Shown one piece after another: positions 1-8,284 of a DNA stretch of 64,000 nt. The position numbers were made by a program, and so were the translations under genes. Source of the DNA: 58-81 sp012729145 (GTDB lineage: Bacteria; Synergistota; Synergistia; Synergistales; Thermovirgaceae); the NCBI GenBank assembly GCA_040770625.1, contig JAXGIW010000003.1, positions 62,001 to 126,000 on the forward strand, read 5' to 3'. Every line of letters begins with the position of its first letter. Position 1 is the stretch's first letter. Below the pieces are notes generated by a model, which made no database searches, was not told where the DNA came from, and saw nothing but the letters and a program-made list of their open reading frames with translations.

Positions 1-377
1 CCATGGGGGAGGCGCGCATCCTCAGGAGGGTCCCCCCGGAAGTTTTCAATCCTTCCCCCGAGGTCACGTCCGCCCTGCTCGAGATCACCATAACAAAGGG
101 TCTAGAACTTCCCGGGGACAAGGTATGGCGAACTCTGATCCGCTCGGCTTTTTCCCATAGAAGAAAGACTCTCCTGAACAACCTCGCGGCACTTTTGCCG
201 GGGACCAGGCATGAAAAGGCCGCCCTGCTCGAGAAGGCAGGCCTTTCTGTATCTTCCAGGGCCGAAGAACTGGAACTGAAACATTGGTCTGCTCTCTTAG
301 AAATACTCTCTCCCCTGATCCAGGGAGAAAAAAGGCAGGGGACAAAGAGCCCCCTGCCCGCAAACCTTAAACCTTGA
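1..377 (+). CDS. rsmA: 16S rRNA (adenine1518/1519-N6) dimethyltransferase RsmA/KsgA, C-terminal part
   Basis: Only the C-terminal ~124 residues are in the window; the reading frame is open to the left edge. The family dimethylates two adjacent adenosines in the 3' hairpin of 16S rRNA during 30S maturation. The visible part starts with a segment like the family's PP(E/Q)VFxPxPxVxSA motif (PPEVFNPSPEVTSALL), followed by the all-alpha C-terminal domain with FSHRRKTLLNNL, which matches the conserved F..RRKTL.N.L of KsgA. The last ~17 residues are low-conservation and are encoded by DNA that also forms the hup terminator on the other strand. It is convergent with hup. Confidence 0.9.
   Translation, partial: MGEARILRRVPPEVFNPSPEVTSALLEITITKGLELPGDKVWRTLIRSAFSHRRKTLLNNLAALLPGTRHEKAALLEKAGLSVSSRAEELELKHWSALLEILSPLIQGEKRQGTKSPLPANLKP
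328..358 (-). terminator. Rho-independent terminator of hup, inside the rsmA 3' end
   Basis: On the minus strand an 8-bp GC stem (GGCAGGGG/CCCCTGCC) with a 9-nt loop is followed directly by six T residues. It lies 37 bp beyond the hup stop codon and inside the coding end of convergent rsmA. There is no T-run on the plus strand, so it serves hup only. Confidence 0.85.
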
Positions 378-395
378 TGAATAAGATCGGAAGGG

Positions 396-671
396 TCAGC
401 GAACTTTGTCTTTCAGGGCTTTGCCAGGCCTGAAAGCGGGGACCTTCTTCCCCGGGATGTTGATGACCTTGGTGGGATCCTGGGGATTTCTTCCCTTTCT
501 GGGGGCTCTCTTCCTTACCTCGAAAGTCCCGAAGCCGACCAGCTGAACCTTCTCCCCCTTGGCGAGAGACTTGACGATAGCCCCAAAAGTGGAACCTACA
601 GCCTCATGCGCCTGTTTCTTGGTGATGCCCGCAGATTTTGCGACCGCGTTGATCAGATCCGCCTTAGTCAC
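396..671 (-). CDS. hup: DNA-binding protein HU
   Basis: A 91-residue HU/IHF-family protein, the full usual length. HU is a nucleoid-associated dimer that bends and compacts DNA. The N-terminal helices (TKADLINAVAKSAGITKKQA) and the beta-arm signature GFGTFEVRKRAPRKGRNPQ with the arm-tip proline are all present, as is the C-terminal PAFRPGKALKDKV. The start is GTG with GGAGG 10 nt upstream. It lies downstream of der on the same strand but has its own strong promoter (741-769) and its own terminator, so it is probably expressed independently and highly. Confidence 0.97.
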   Translation of the reverse strand: MTKADLINAVAKSAGITKKQAHEAVGSTFGAIVKSLAKGEKVQLVGFGTFEVRKRAPRKGRNPQDPTKVINIPGKKVPAFRPGKALKDKVR

Positions 672-707
672 TTTGCCCGCACCTCCAGCTCTTCAGGATG
701 TCAGTAT

Positions 708-733
708 GGCCGTTAGTCTTATCACTGACGGCC
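708..733 (-). other. 5'-UTR hairpin of the hup mRNA
   Basis: Two 10-nt arms (GGCCGTCAGT / ACTAACGGCC, nine of ten positions pairing) with a 6-nt loop begin at the predicted transcription start of hup. A hairpin at the extreme 5' end could shield the mRNA from 5'-end-dependent decay. It has no T-run, so it is not a terminator. Confidence 0.5.
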
Positions 734-740
734 AGATACA

Positions 741-769
741 CTAATATCATCTGCAGCAGAAGTGGTCAA
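741..769 (-). promoter_or_regulatory. hup promoter
   Basis: On the minus strand: -35 TTGACC, 17-bp spacer, -10 TATTAG preceded by TG (extended -10). It sits in the 112-bp gap between der and hup. Confidence 0.75.
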
Positions 770-783
770 GTGCTGAGTGCAGA

Positions 784-2109
784 TCAGGCCCCCTTCCGCC
801 CCGATCTCCAGAAGATCCTGAGGGGAGTCCCCTCGAAATCATCCATGTCCCTTATCCTCTTTGCAACGTACCTTTCAAAGGATCTGGTAACAATGTCCCG
901 GTCGTTGACGGAAAAGGCGAAGGCGGGGGGGTTCACCGCAACCTGTGTGCACCCCTTGATCCTGAGCATCCTGCCCCCGGGAGCTGTCGGCATCCTTTCA
1001 AATGCAAGCACGTCCCGGACAAGGACACCGATCTTGGAGGTATCCAGCCACCGGGACCTGTTCGCCTGAACTGCGGAGAGCATTTCGGGTAATTTGTGGA
1101 CACCCCTTCCAGTCAACCCTGAAATGAAGATCAGCGGGGCAAAATCGGCGAAAGGCATCTCATCCCTGATCTTTTTTGAAATCCTGTCCCCCAGGTCGGG
1201 GTCTTTCTGTAGGAGGTCCCACTTGTTGACCGCGATTATCAGCCCCTTGCCCTTCTCTATCACCAGGCCAGCCATCTTCTTGTCCTGGTCTGTGCAGATC
1301 TCCTCCCCCTCCATCAGAAGGACCGCAATGTCGGATCTTCCAATACTTTCATGGGTTCTTACCAGTGAGTAGAATTCAACGTCCGAGGCGATCCTGCTCT
1401 TTTTTCTCAACCCGGCCGTATCGATGAACCGGAAGTGCCTGCCCCCGATCGTGACCTGGGAATCCACCGAATCCCTTGTAGTGCCTGGCATTGGGCTTAC
1501 CAAAGACCTTTCGGATCCTGAAAGAAGGTTGAGGAGCGTGGATTTTCCCACGTTGGGACGACCCACGATCGCCACGGCAACCTCCTCTTCCCTTGGGGCA
1601 ACCTGGCCTGGTCCCTTCTCCGGGACCAGGGATACGATCCGGTCGAGCAGCTCTCCGATGTTCCTGTTGTGGGCCGCGCTGACACCGATGACGTCTTTGA
1701 ATCCCAGGGTATGCGCCTCGGCCTCCCTGCCCTCGTGGACAATATCATCGATCTTGTTGGCAACAACGATGACCGGCTTCTGCCTCTTTCTGAGGAACAG
1801 GGCCACTTCCCTGTCGAGGGTCGTCATTCCGTCCTTCCCGTCGACCACAAGGATCAGGAGATCGCTCTCTTCCACAGCCAGAAGAACCTGCCTTCTGATG
1901 TTGCCGGTAATGGAGTCTCCCCCCTCGGGGAGAAGGCCCCCGGTATCAACCAGCAGGAACGTTCTCTCCCCGAGTTCCACCTCGCCATAGATACGGTCCC
2001 TGGTTACACCGGGTTGATCGTCCACGATAGCTCTCCTCTTCCCGACGATGCGGTTGAAGAGAGATGACTTGCCCACGTTGGGCCTTCCGACGATAGCGAC
2101 TATTGCCAT
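784..2109 (-). CDS. der: Ribosome biogenesis GTPase Der (EngA)
   Basis: 441 residues, normal for this double-GTPase, which acts in late 50S subunit assembly. Two tandem G domains are visible: the first P-loop GRPNVGKSS at residues 8-16 with DTGG and NKID, and the second GRPNVGKST near residue 182 with DTAG and NKWD. The C-terminal KH-like domain follows (ending IRIFWRSGRKGA). The ATG start is preceded by AGGA. It follows priA by 26 bp and is the penultimate gene of a long minus-strand cluster. Confidence 0.97.
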   Translation of the reverse strand: MAIVAIVGRPNVGKSSLFNRIVGKRRAIVDDQPGVTRDRIYGEVELGERTFLLVDTGGLLPEGGDSITGNIRRQVLLAVEESDLLILVVDGKDGMTTLDREVALFLRKRQKPVIVVANKIDDIVHEGREAEAHTLGFKDVIGVSAAHNRNIGELLDRIVSLVPEKGPGQVAPREEEVAVAIVGRPNVGKSTLLNLLSGSERSLVSPMPGTTRDSVDSQVTIGGRHFRFIDTAGLRKKSRIASDVEFYSLVRTHESIGRSDIAVLLMEGEEICTDQDKKMAGLVIEKGKGLIIAVNKWDLLQKDPDLGDRISKKIRDEMPFADFAPLIFISGLTGRGVHKLPEMLSAVQANRSRWLDTSKIGVLVRDVLAFERMPTAPGGRMLRIKGCTQVAVNPPAFAFSVNDRDIVTRSFERYVAKRIRDMDDFEGTPLRIFWRSGRKGA

Positions 2110-2135
2110 GGATCATTCCTGCCTTTCCCGGTCTT

Positions 2136-3941
2136 CTAATCCGACCGGAGGGATATCCTGGGGAAAACCCCGGAGGAACCCGATATAATAAAAAGTGGGG
2201 CCAGGGTTCTCCTCAGCCCTTCCAGGTCACTGCACTTGACCCAGATCATGTCCATGGGACTTCCCGGATCAAGGGGCTCTATGCCTTTTTCGAGGAGAAG
2301 CCCCTTGATCCTCTCCTTGTTTTCGCCCAGGTTGGCTATCTCGACAAGATATCTCCATGGAGGAAGGTCCAGGACCTTTCTTTCCTCAAGCTCATTTTTC
2401 CAGAAATAGTCCCACCCCGCCACCAGACCCTTCTGCCAGCCCGTCCTGGGGCGCCGGCTTTGCACAACCACTGTTCTGCCGTCGTGACCAGGGCCTCTCC
2501 AGGCCGATTCCCAGATCATCCTGAAGGCCCGGACACGGGAGTCAAAAAAGGGAGCCCCTGCGGCGGAATCAGCGTCAAGCCAGCAGATAAGCGGAACGGA
2601 CAGTAAGTCGCAAATTTCAAGGGATTTCCTGGAGCCAACCACTACTCCTCCCCCAGCCAGCCCCTCTATCATCTTCTTCCTCGAAGAGACAGTCTGTCGG
2701 ACGTCAGCGTGCCATGTGAAAAGGGGGAGATCTTCGCCCAGAACACTCTCCGCCACCATCCTTGCCCCTTCAAGGCCCGGTCTGGATCCCTGGAGAGAGC
2801 GACCTCCACAGGAGGGGCAAAGGTCCGAAACGGGGTTCTCCTTACCGCAGCAGGTACAGGTGAAGACCTGTCGGCCATCATCCCATCTGATGGGGAAACC
2901 ACACCTTTCACAGGTCAGGAGTCTCCCGCACTCTCCACATATTACGGTGCTGGAATACCCCTTCCTGTCCAGGACCCAGATCACGGTCCCCTTCTCCTGC
3001 ACTATTTCCCTGGTCCGGCTCAGAGCCGTGTCGCATACGTTCAGGGGTTCATTCACTCCGGGGACGATAATTCTCCGGGCGTCTCGAAGAGATACGAAAA
3101 CATACTTCCCCGTTCCACTGGATCCCGGCCAGGAAGCTCCCTTCAGGAAACTCCTCGCCGAGGGGACGCTCCCTCCGTAGATCAGGCCTGCGCCCCACAG
3201 GCGGGCCCTCGAACCCGCAACGCTCCGGAAATTGAAATAGGGGAACCTTTCAGAGTTGTAGGCAGGGTTACCCTCGTCTTCGACGATCACAAGGTCCATC
3301 GACGGGAGAGGAGCAAAGACCGCAGCAGGGGACCCGACCACTATCCTGGCCTCTCCCGTCCTCACCCTCTCCCATCTCTTCCTTGCGGCAACACCGGAAC
3401 TTGATGTCCACAGGACCCCCTCTCTCTTGACCTCCGGCGGAAGCCCTTTCCAGAAGGACGAAGCGCCTTCCCTCTCCGGGAAAAGCACCAACACACCTGC
3501 CTTGGAAGAAAGGATCGAACGGTGGTATTCTTCCTTTCTGTCTCCGAAAAAGGGGAGAAAACACTGTCTCTCTGAGAAAGACTCTCCGGGGGGTGCTGAT
3601 CGGGGGAGATCACCTGTTGGCTCTCCGGCAAGGATATGATCCGGGGAGACCACCTTGAGGGCCTCTCCTGGTCCGCACAGGAAATGCCTGCCCATGCGCA
3701 AGGCGGTCTCGAACAACTCCCAACCCAGAGGGGGGGAAGCATCAATGATCTCTTTCGCTTTCAGGATCCTGAAAGATGCAGCCGGGGGAGTTCCCGATAC
3801 GGACCCGGTGGCGAACCCTGTCCTGGTCCTGCCGGCTACAGGAACAGAAAGCCTGACGCCCCGTTCAGCGGGTCTTTCGGATTCATAGGTCAGGGGATGC
3901 CACCACGGTCCTGGTACTATCACTTCCAGGAACACTTTCAC
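2136..3941 (-). CDS. priA: PriA-like primosomal protein N' lacking recognisable ATPase motifs
   Basis: 601 residues; canonical PriA is about 730-800. PriA restarts stalled replication forks. The N-terminal 3'-OH-binding domain region is recognisable, and the zinc-binding domain is intact: Cys at about 335, 338, 344, 347, 362, 365, 375 and 378. The helicase core is eroded. The position of the Walker A GVTGSGKT is occupied by FFGDRKEEYH (about 131-140), the Walker B DEEH is EDEGN (221-225), the GTQMIAKG motif is GSRKSLEI, and the AGRAGR finger is SAWRGPG. It probably retains a structural or loading role without helicase activity, as reported for actinobacterial PriA. The GTG start overlaps the coaBC stop (TAGTG). 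Confidence 0.85.
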   Translation of the reverse strand: MKVFLEVIVPGPWWHPLTYESERPAERGVRLSVPVAGRTRTGFATGSVSGTPPAASFRILKAKEIIDASPPLGWELFETALRMGRHFLCGPGEALKVVSPDHILAGEPTGDLPRSAPPGESFSERQCFLPFFGDRKEEYHRSILSSKAGVLVLFPEREGASSFWKGLPPEVKREGVLWTSSSGVAARKRWERVRTGEARIVVGSPAAVFAPLPSMDLVIVEDEGNPAYNSERFPYFNFRSVAGSRARLWGAGLIYGGSVPSARSFLKGASWPGSSGTGKYVFVSLRDARRIIVPGVNEPLNVCDTALSRTREIVQEKGTVIWVLDRKGYSSTVICGECGRLLTCERCGFPIRWDDGRQVFTCTCCGKENPVSDLCPSCGGRSLQGSRPGLEGARMVAESVLGEDLPLFTWHADVRQTVSSRKKMIEGLAGGGVVVGSRKSLEICDLLSVPLICWLDADSAAGAPFFDSRVRAFRMIWESAWRGPGHDGRTVVVQSRRPRTGWQKGLVAGWDYFWKNELEERKVLDLPPWRYLVEIANLGENKERIKGLLLEKGIEPLDPGSPMDMIWVKCSDLEGLRRTLAPLFIISGSSGVFPRISLRSD

Positions 3942-5134
3942 TAACCGCGTTCCCGGCGCCGTCGGGCAACTACGTCCCAGATGGCTTCTGCTACATCTTC
4001 CTTCGAACCCTCCACGGAGGAGAGCACCCCCTCGCAGCCGATGATCCTGACAGAGTTGCTGTCCGATCCGAAGGCTCCTTCGGGTCCGCTGACATCATTT
4101 ACAACGATAAGATCGAGCCCTTTCTTCCTGAGCTTGCCCATGGCATTCTCCACAGGATCCTCGGTCTCGGCAGCAAAACCGACAATGAACTGCCCCGGTC
4201 TCCTGGAGGCTCCCAGTGCCGCGGCAATATCCCTGTTGGGGACCATCTCGAGAACCAGGGGCTTGCCTTCCCTTCGTTTGATCTTGCTCGTAGAGAAGGA
4301 CGAGGGACTGAAGTCCCCCACTGCAGCTGCCTTGACGATTATGTCATGGGAAGGAGCCTCCTCCATAGCGGCTTCATACATGTCATCGGCGGAGATCACG
4401 TTTATCACCCTGACTCCGTGGGAAGGAGACTCAGCAACAGGGCCTGTGATCATCGTCACCTCGGCCCCCCTGTACCAGCAGGTCCTCGCCAGCGATAGAC
4501 CCATCTTGCCGGAGCTCGGGTTGCTGATGAACCTGACAGGGTCTATGGCCTCCCTTGTAGGACCTGAAGTGACGAGGACCCTGATCCCACTCATGTCCTT
4601 CCGCGGCTCCAGGGCCCGGAAAACTTCTTCCCTTATTATCTCTGTGGAGGGGAGTCTTCCTTTCCCTTCGTAACCGCATGCCAGGAAGCCTTCCTCTGGC
4701 TCGAATACCTGGTAACCCAGGTCCCTGCAGCGCCTTGCATTTTCCCTTACAGCCCCGTGCTCCCACATGAATACGTTCATGGCCGGAAAGATCAACACCG
4801 GCTTTCTGGTGGCCAGGATAGCTGCGGAGATCAGGTCTGACGCGTCCCCCCATGCAGCCTTGTGAAGGAAGGAAGCTGTCGCCGGGGCAATAACGGTTAT
4901 ATCCGCCCACTCAGCGATGTTTATGTGGGGGATCTTCCACCCCTCCTCAGGGGAAAGGAAATCCTTCTCGAGCCATACTCTCTTTCCGGACAGGGTCGAA
5001 ACAACAAGAGGCGAGACGAACCTTTCCGCAGCCTGGGTCAGGGCCATCTCTACTTCCCAGTCGTATCTTACGAACTCTCTTGTCAACTCAGGGGCCTTGT
5101 AGGCCGCGATACCCCCGCAGACCCCCAGGAACAT
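3941..5134 (-). CDS. coaBC: Bifunctional phosphopantothenoylcysteine decarboxylase / phosphopantothenate-cysteine ligase
   Basis: 397 residues. It makes 4'-phosphopantetheine from phosphopantothenate in coenzyme A synthesis. The N-terminal flavoprotein half has the MFLGVCGGIAAYKAPEL start, the catalytic-His segment (PHINIAEWAD), PAMNVFMW and a substrate-clamp Cys (ACGYEGKG). The ligase half has VTSGPTREAIDPVRFISN and KIKRREG. I chose the ATG at 5134 because AGAAGGA lies 7 nt upstream and it follows the rpoZ stop (TAA) by one base. A longer ATG form from 5164 would overlap rpoZ. Translation is probably coupled to rpoZ. Confidence 0.95.
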   Translation of the reverse strand: MFLGVCGGIAAYKAPELTREFVRYDWEVEMALTQAAERFVSPLVVSTLSGKRVWLEKDFLSPEEGWKIPHINIAEWADITVIAPATASFLHKAAWGDASDLISAAILATRKPVLIFPAMNVFMWEHGAVRENARRCRDLGYQVFEPEEGFLACGYEGKGRLPSTEIIREEVFRALEPRKDMSGIRVLVTSGPTREAIDPVRFISNPSSGKMGLSLARTCWYRGAEVTMITGPVAESPSHGVRVINVISADDMYEAAMEEAPSHDIIVKAAAVGDFSPSSFSTSKIKRREGKPLVLEMVPNRDIAAALGASRRPGQFIVGFAAETEDPVENAMGKLRKKGLDLIVVNDVSGPEGAFGSDSNSVRIIGCEGVLSSVEGSKEDVAEAIWDVVARRRRERG

Positions 5135-5135
5135 C

Positions 5136-5405
5136 TTACGGTCCTTCTTCCACCCCAGTGACATTCTTTTCGTCTCCTTCAGGAGCAGGCGCCTGGACGC
5201 TTTCGGGAACCTCGACGACTATCTTCCCCTCCTCGATCTCCCTTATCGCTTGCTGGACAGGGTTAAAATATTCCTCACCCTCCTCCAGGTTAACGCGCCC
5301 CTTCTTTTCGCTGAGCTGTCTTGCCCTTGCGGCGATCACACAGGCAAGAAGATACTTGTTCGACAAAATAGATGGGCCCTTCGTTTTGTCGGACTTTTCT
5401 GTCAC
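5136..5405 (-). CDS. rpoZ: DNA-directed RNA polymerase omega subunit
   Basis: 89 residues. Omega is the small subunit that helps fold and stabilise beta'. It has the family pattern of SNKYLLACVIAARARQL followed by an acidic stretch and NPVQQAIREIEEGKI. The GTG start has GAGGTGA 5-8 nt upstream. Position gmk-rpoZ-coaBC is the common bacterial order and supports the call. Confidence 0.93.
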   Translation of the reverse strand: MTEKSDKTKGPSILSNKYLLACVIAARARQLSEKKGRVNLEEGEEYFNPVQQAIREIEEGKIVVEVPESVQAPAPEGDEKNVTGVEEGP

Positions 5406-5430
5406 GGGTTATCACCTCGTCGAAAGATTT

Positions 5431-5985
5431 TTATGGGGTTTGACCCGGGGCCCTGTAGCTCTCTATGATCTTCCTGAGGGCTTCCAGAGCTCTGTCAAGG
5501 TCGTCATTGACGACCAGGTGATCGTATCTGGCCGAAAGGAGTATCTCGTTCCTGGCCTCCTTCAGTCGGCCTTTGAGGTCCTCCTCCTTCTCTGTACCCC
5601 TCCTGTCCAGCCTGTTCCTGAGTTCCTCCTCCGATGGGGGAAGAATAAAGACAAGAACCGCCTCCGGCATCGAATCCTTGACCTGGAGAGCCCCCTGAAC
5701 ATCTATCTCAAGGACGGCGTCACGCCCTTCGGAGAGGATCCTCTCGATGCTCTCCTTAAGGGTCCCGTAAAGGTTACCATGAACCTCGGCCCACTCAAGG
5801 AAACTTCCCTGTTCAACCAGCTCCCGGAAGCGTTCATGGCCTATGAAGCTGTAGTCGACCCCTTCGGTCTCTCCCTCTCTGGGTTCACGGGTGGTACAGG
5901 ATATGGAGTATTCCAGACCCTTGACGGCATCAAAAAGAGCTTTCCTGAGGGTCCCTTTCCCCACCCCGCTAGGGCCGGAGATCAC
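5431..5985 (-). CDS. gmk: Guanylate kinase
   Basis: 184 residues from the GTG at 5985. It phosphorylates GMP to GDP. The P-loop SGPSGVGKGT, the GMP-binding TTREPREGETEGVDY and FLEWAEVHGNLYGT are present. From this GTG the protein would begin MISGPSG and lack the beta-strand (GRLFV) that normally precedes the P-loop. A CTG at 6009, in frame and 6 nt after AAGGAGG, would give MIDRGRLFVISGPSG, which fits the family better. The true gene therefore probably runs to 6009 with a rare CTG start. It overlaps the end of the remA-like gene in that case. Confidence 0.95.
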   Translation of the reverse strand: MISGPSGVGKGTLRKALFDAVKGLEYSISCTTREPREGETEGVDYSFIGHERFRELVEQGSFLEWAEVHGNLYGTLKESIERILSEGRDAVLEIDVQGALQVKDSMPEAVLVFILPPSEEELRNRLDRRGTEKEEDLKGRLKEARNEILLSARYDHLVVNDDLDRALEALRKIIESYRAPGQTP

Positions 5986-5998
5986 GAAAAGCCTCCCC

Positions 5999-6268
5999 CT
6001 ATCGATCAGGTTCGCCCTCCTTCTCCTTACCCTCGAACCTGACGCCTATAGTCTCTGGCTGGATCGCCGACAGGACCACGTGATTACTGTCGGTTATCAG
6101 GATCGCCCTGGTCTTGCGGCCTTCAGTAGCATCGATAAGCCTGCCCTGACTTCTCGCTTCATCCTTCAGCCGCTTGATCGGAGCTGAGGAGGGATGGATG
6201 ATCGCCACGACCCTCTCAATGACTATCATATTCCCGAAGCCAATGTGCAAAAGATTATAACCCATCAT
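5999..6268 (-). CDS. remA: RemA-family (DUF370) regulator
   Basis: 89 residues. In Bacillus, RemA is a DNA-binding activator of matrix genes; the role in other phyla is not well defined. The family core is clear: NLLHIGFGNMIVIERVVAII followed by PIKRLKDEAR, RLIDATEGRKTRAILI and a VVLSAIQPETI strand. The ATG at 6268 is 1 bp after the yicC stop and matches the family start. The placement yicC-remA-gmk-rpoZ is the standard order in Firmicutes and relatives. Confidence 0.9.
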   Translation of the reverse strand: MMGYNLLHIGFGNMIVIERVVAIIHPSSAPIKRLKDEARSQGRLIDATEGRKTRAILITDSNHVVLSAIQPETIGVRFEGKEKEGEPDR

Positions 6269-6269
6269 C

Positions 6270-7157
6270 TCACTCCACGTTCTGGACCTGTTCCCTGATG
6301 CTCTCAAGGAGGCCCTTGGCTTCAACGGCCGCCCATCTTACCTCCGGGTCCTGGACCTTTGAGGCAATAGTGTTGATCTCCCTGTTCATCTCCTGGAGGA
6401 GAAAATCCAGGGTCTTTCCCGAGACCTCATCATTATGTACCAAGCCGAGGAATTTATCCACGTGGCTCGAGGACCTTGCGATCTCCTCGGTGATATCCCA
6501 CTTGTCGGAGAGGAGCACTATCTCCTGGGCGATACGGCTCTCGTCAACGGCTGGACCGTTAGCGCCCAGTACCTGGCTAACCCTTTCCCTGAGGGAACCG
6601 AGGGCCTTGTCCCGGGCAGTGCTCCACTTGCCCTCTATCACACCGGTGACATTCCTGAACTGGATCATCGAACCCAGAATTGCTTCCTGCAGGTGCTTAC
6701 CTTCCTTTGCCCTCATGGAATCCCATTCCTCGATCCCTCTATCCAGAATGGTCCCGACGGCATCTCTGAGGACGCCTTCCAGTTCGTTGCTGTCGGTTTC
6801 CTGCGAGGAGACCGCTCCCGGGAGGGTGAGCAGAAGTTCCAGGTCCACCTCTCCCTTCAATCCCAGTTGATCTCTGATGTCCTGCATTTCCTGAGCGTAG
6901 CCTTTCAGGACCTCCGACTCTATCCTTGAGGCCCTGACCGCCGAATCCCACGAAATGTCTACCCTTGCCTGGATCTTTCCCCTCCTGGAAGATGACCTCA
7001 ACTTCTGCTGGATCATCGGCTCAAGGTGTGAGATCTCCCTGGGAAGTCGGACGGATATCTCCTGGTTTCGGTGGTTGACGCTCGATATCTCCAGAGCGAA
7101 AGTACCGAGCCCTGTCCTCTCCTCTGTCCGGCTGAAACCGGTCATACTCTTCAGCAA
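6270..7157 (-). CDS. yicC: YicC family endoribonuclease
   Basis: 295 residues, typical length. E. coli YicC is described as an endoribonuclease acting on small-RNA-regulated transcripts. The N-terminus KSMTGFSR, EISSVNHR, and the C-terminal DFLLQEMNREINTIASK with VEAKGLLESIREQVQN are diagnostic. I place the start at TTG 7157 because the result (MLKSMTGF) aligns with the usual MIKSMTGF and GGAG is 8 nt upstream. It overlaps the hflX stop by 7 bp, suggesting coupling. Confidence 0.93.
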   Translation of the reverse strand: MLKSMTGFSRTEERTGLGTFALEISSVNHRNQEISVRLPREISHLEPMIQQKLRSSSRRGKIQARVDISWDSAVRASRIESEVLKGYAQEMQDIRDQLGLKGEVDLELLLTLPGAVSSQETDSNELEGVLRDAVGTILDRGIEEWDSMRAKEGKHLQEAILGSMIQFRNVTGVIEGKWSTARDKALGSLRERVSQVLGANGPAVDESRIAQEIVLLSDKWDITEEIARSSSHVDKFLGLVHNDEVSGKTLDFLLQEMNREINTIASKVQDPEVRWAAVEAKGLLESIREQVQNVE

Positions 7158-8284
7158 CTGGCACACTCCTTTCCCCGGCTCATGGAAAGCATCTCCTCCA
7201 CTACAGAAAGGAGTTCCGGGATCTTGTCGCCCCTGAGAGCACTTATGGGGACGACCCTGTCACCGGATCTTCCCGCAAGCGCCCTGATGGGCTCTACAGT
7301 TTCAGGGTCAAGCCTGTCTATCTTGTTCAGGGCTATAATCCTCGGCACAGTACCGGCTCCTATGGAGGCCAGCACTTCCTCCACCACTTCCACGTCCTTT
7401 TCGTACCTCCCTGAGGACGGGTCCGCTACCAGGATGACAAGGTCAGCAGCGGCGACCTCCTCGAGGGTGGCCCTGAAGGCGGTAACGAGGTCAGGGGGGA
7501 GGTCTCTTATAAAACCGACCGTATCGGCAAAGAGGGCCGGGTCTCCGCCGGGTAGACGGACCCTCCTGATGAAGGGATCGAGGGTGGAAAAGAGCTTGTC
7601 CGCAACGGGGAGGTCAGAGTCACCGGAAAGTCTCCTGAGAAGCGTGGACTTCCCGCTGTTTGTGTAACCCGTAAGGGCGACCGTGGCAAGACCGGCCCTG
7701 ATCCTGTGTTTTCTCTGATCCTTCCTCCTCTCTCTTATTGCCTCTATCTTCCTGTTGATCTCCCTGATCCTTCTCTCCAGTTTTCTTCTATGCCTTTCAA
7801 ACTCCGTCTCACCAGGCCCCCTGGTGCCGACACCTCCTCCCGGGCGGGACATCTGGAGCCCAAGCCCCTTGATGAAAGGTATCTCGTATCGACAGCGGGC
7901 CAGTTCTATCTGCAGCTTTGCCTCGCCAGTCTGGGCCCTGTCCTCGAAGATCTTCATGATCACCAGGGGTCTGTCCCAGACGGCAAGGCCGGTCAGGCGC
8001 CCCAGTGCGGCCGCCTGGCCAGGCGAAAGGCTTCCGTTGACAACAATAAGCCCCGCTCCAAGATCCCTTGCCTCGGCACCGACAAGTTCGGCTTTTCCGG
8101 AACCTATGAAAGAACCAGGATCAGGCCTTGAGCGTCGTTGAATGGAAATTCCTGTAGTTGTTATCCCGAGATTGCCGAGAAGGAGCGACATCTCCTCAAG
8201 AGAGCCCGGAACGTCGAGGCTGTCGTCCTCGTCAAGGGCCACCAGAAAGGCCTTTCGTGAGGATAGCTGCCGCAGGTCTATCAA
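7151..8284 (-). CDS. hflX: GTPase HflX
   Basis: 377 residues. HflX is a ribosome-associated GTPase that splits stalled or stressed 70S ribosomes. The glycine-rich linker SRPGGGVGTRGPGETEFE, the P-loop GYTNSGKST, DTVGFIRDLPPDL and NKID are present. It has the N-terminal subdomain with SFIGSGKAEL. The start is TTG at 8284, overlapping the plsC stop (TTGA), so translation is probably coupled. Confidence 0.96.
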   Translation of the reverse strand: MIDLRQLSSRKAFLVALDEDDSLDVPGSLEEMSLLLGNLGITTTGISIQRRSRPDPGSFIGSGKAELVGAEARDLGAGLIVVNGSLSPGQAAALGRLTGLAVWDRPLVIMKIFEDRAQTGEAKLQIELARCRYEIPFIKGLGLQMSRPGGGVGTRGPGETEFERHRRKLERRIREINRKIEAIRERRKDQRKHRIRAGLATVALTGYTNSGKSTLLRRLSGDSDLPVADKLFSTLDPFIRRVRLPGGDPALFADTVGFIRDLPPDLVTAFRATLEEVAAADLVILVADPSSGRYEKDVEVVEEVLASIGAGTVPRIIALNKIDRLDPETVEPIRALAGRSGDRVVPISALRGDKIPELLSVVEEMLSMSRGKECASC

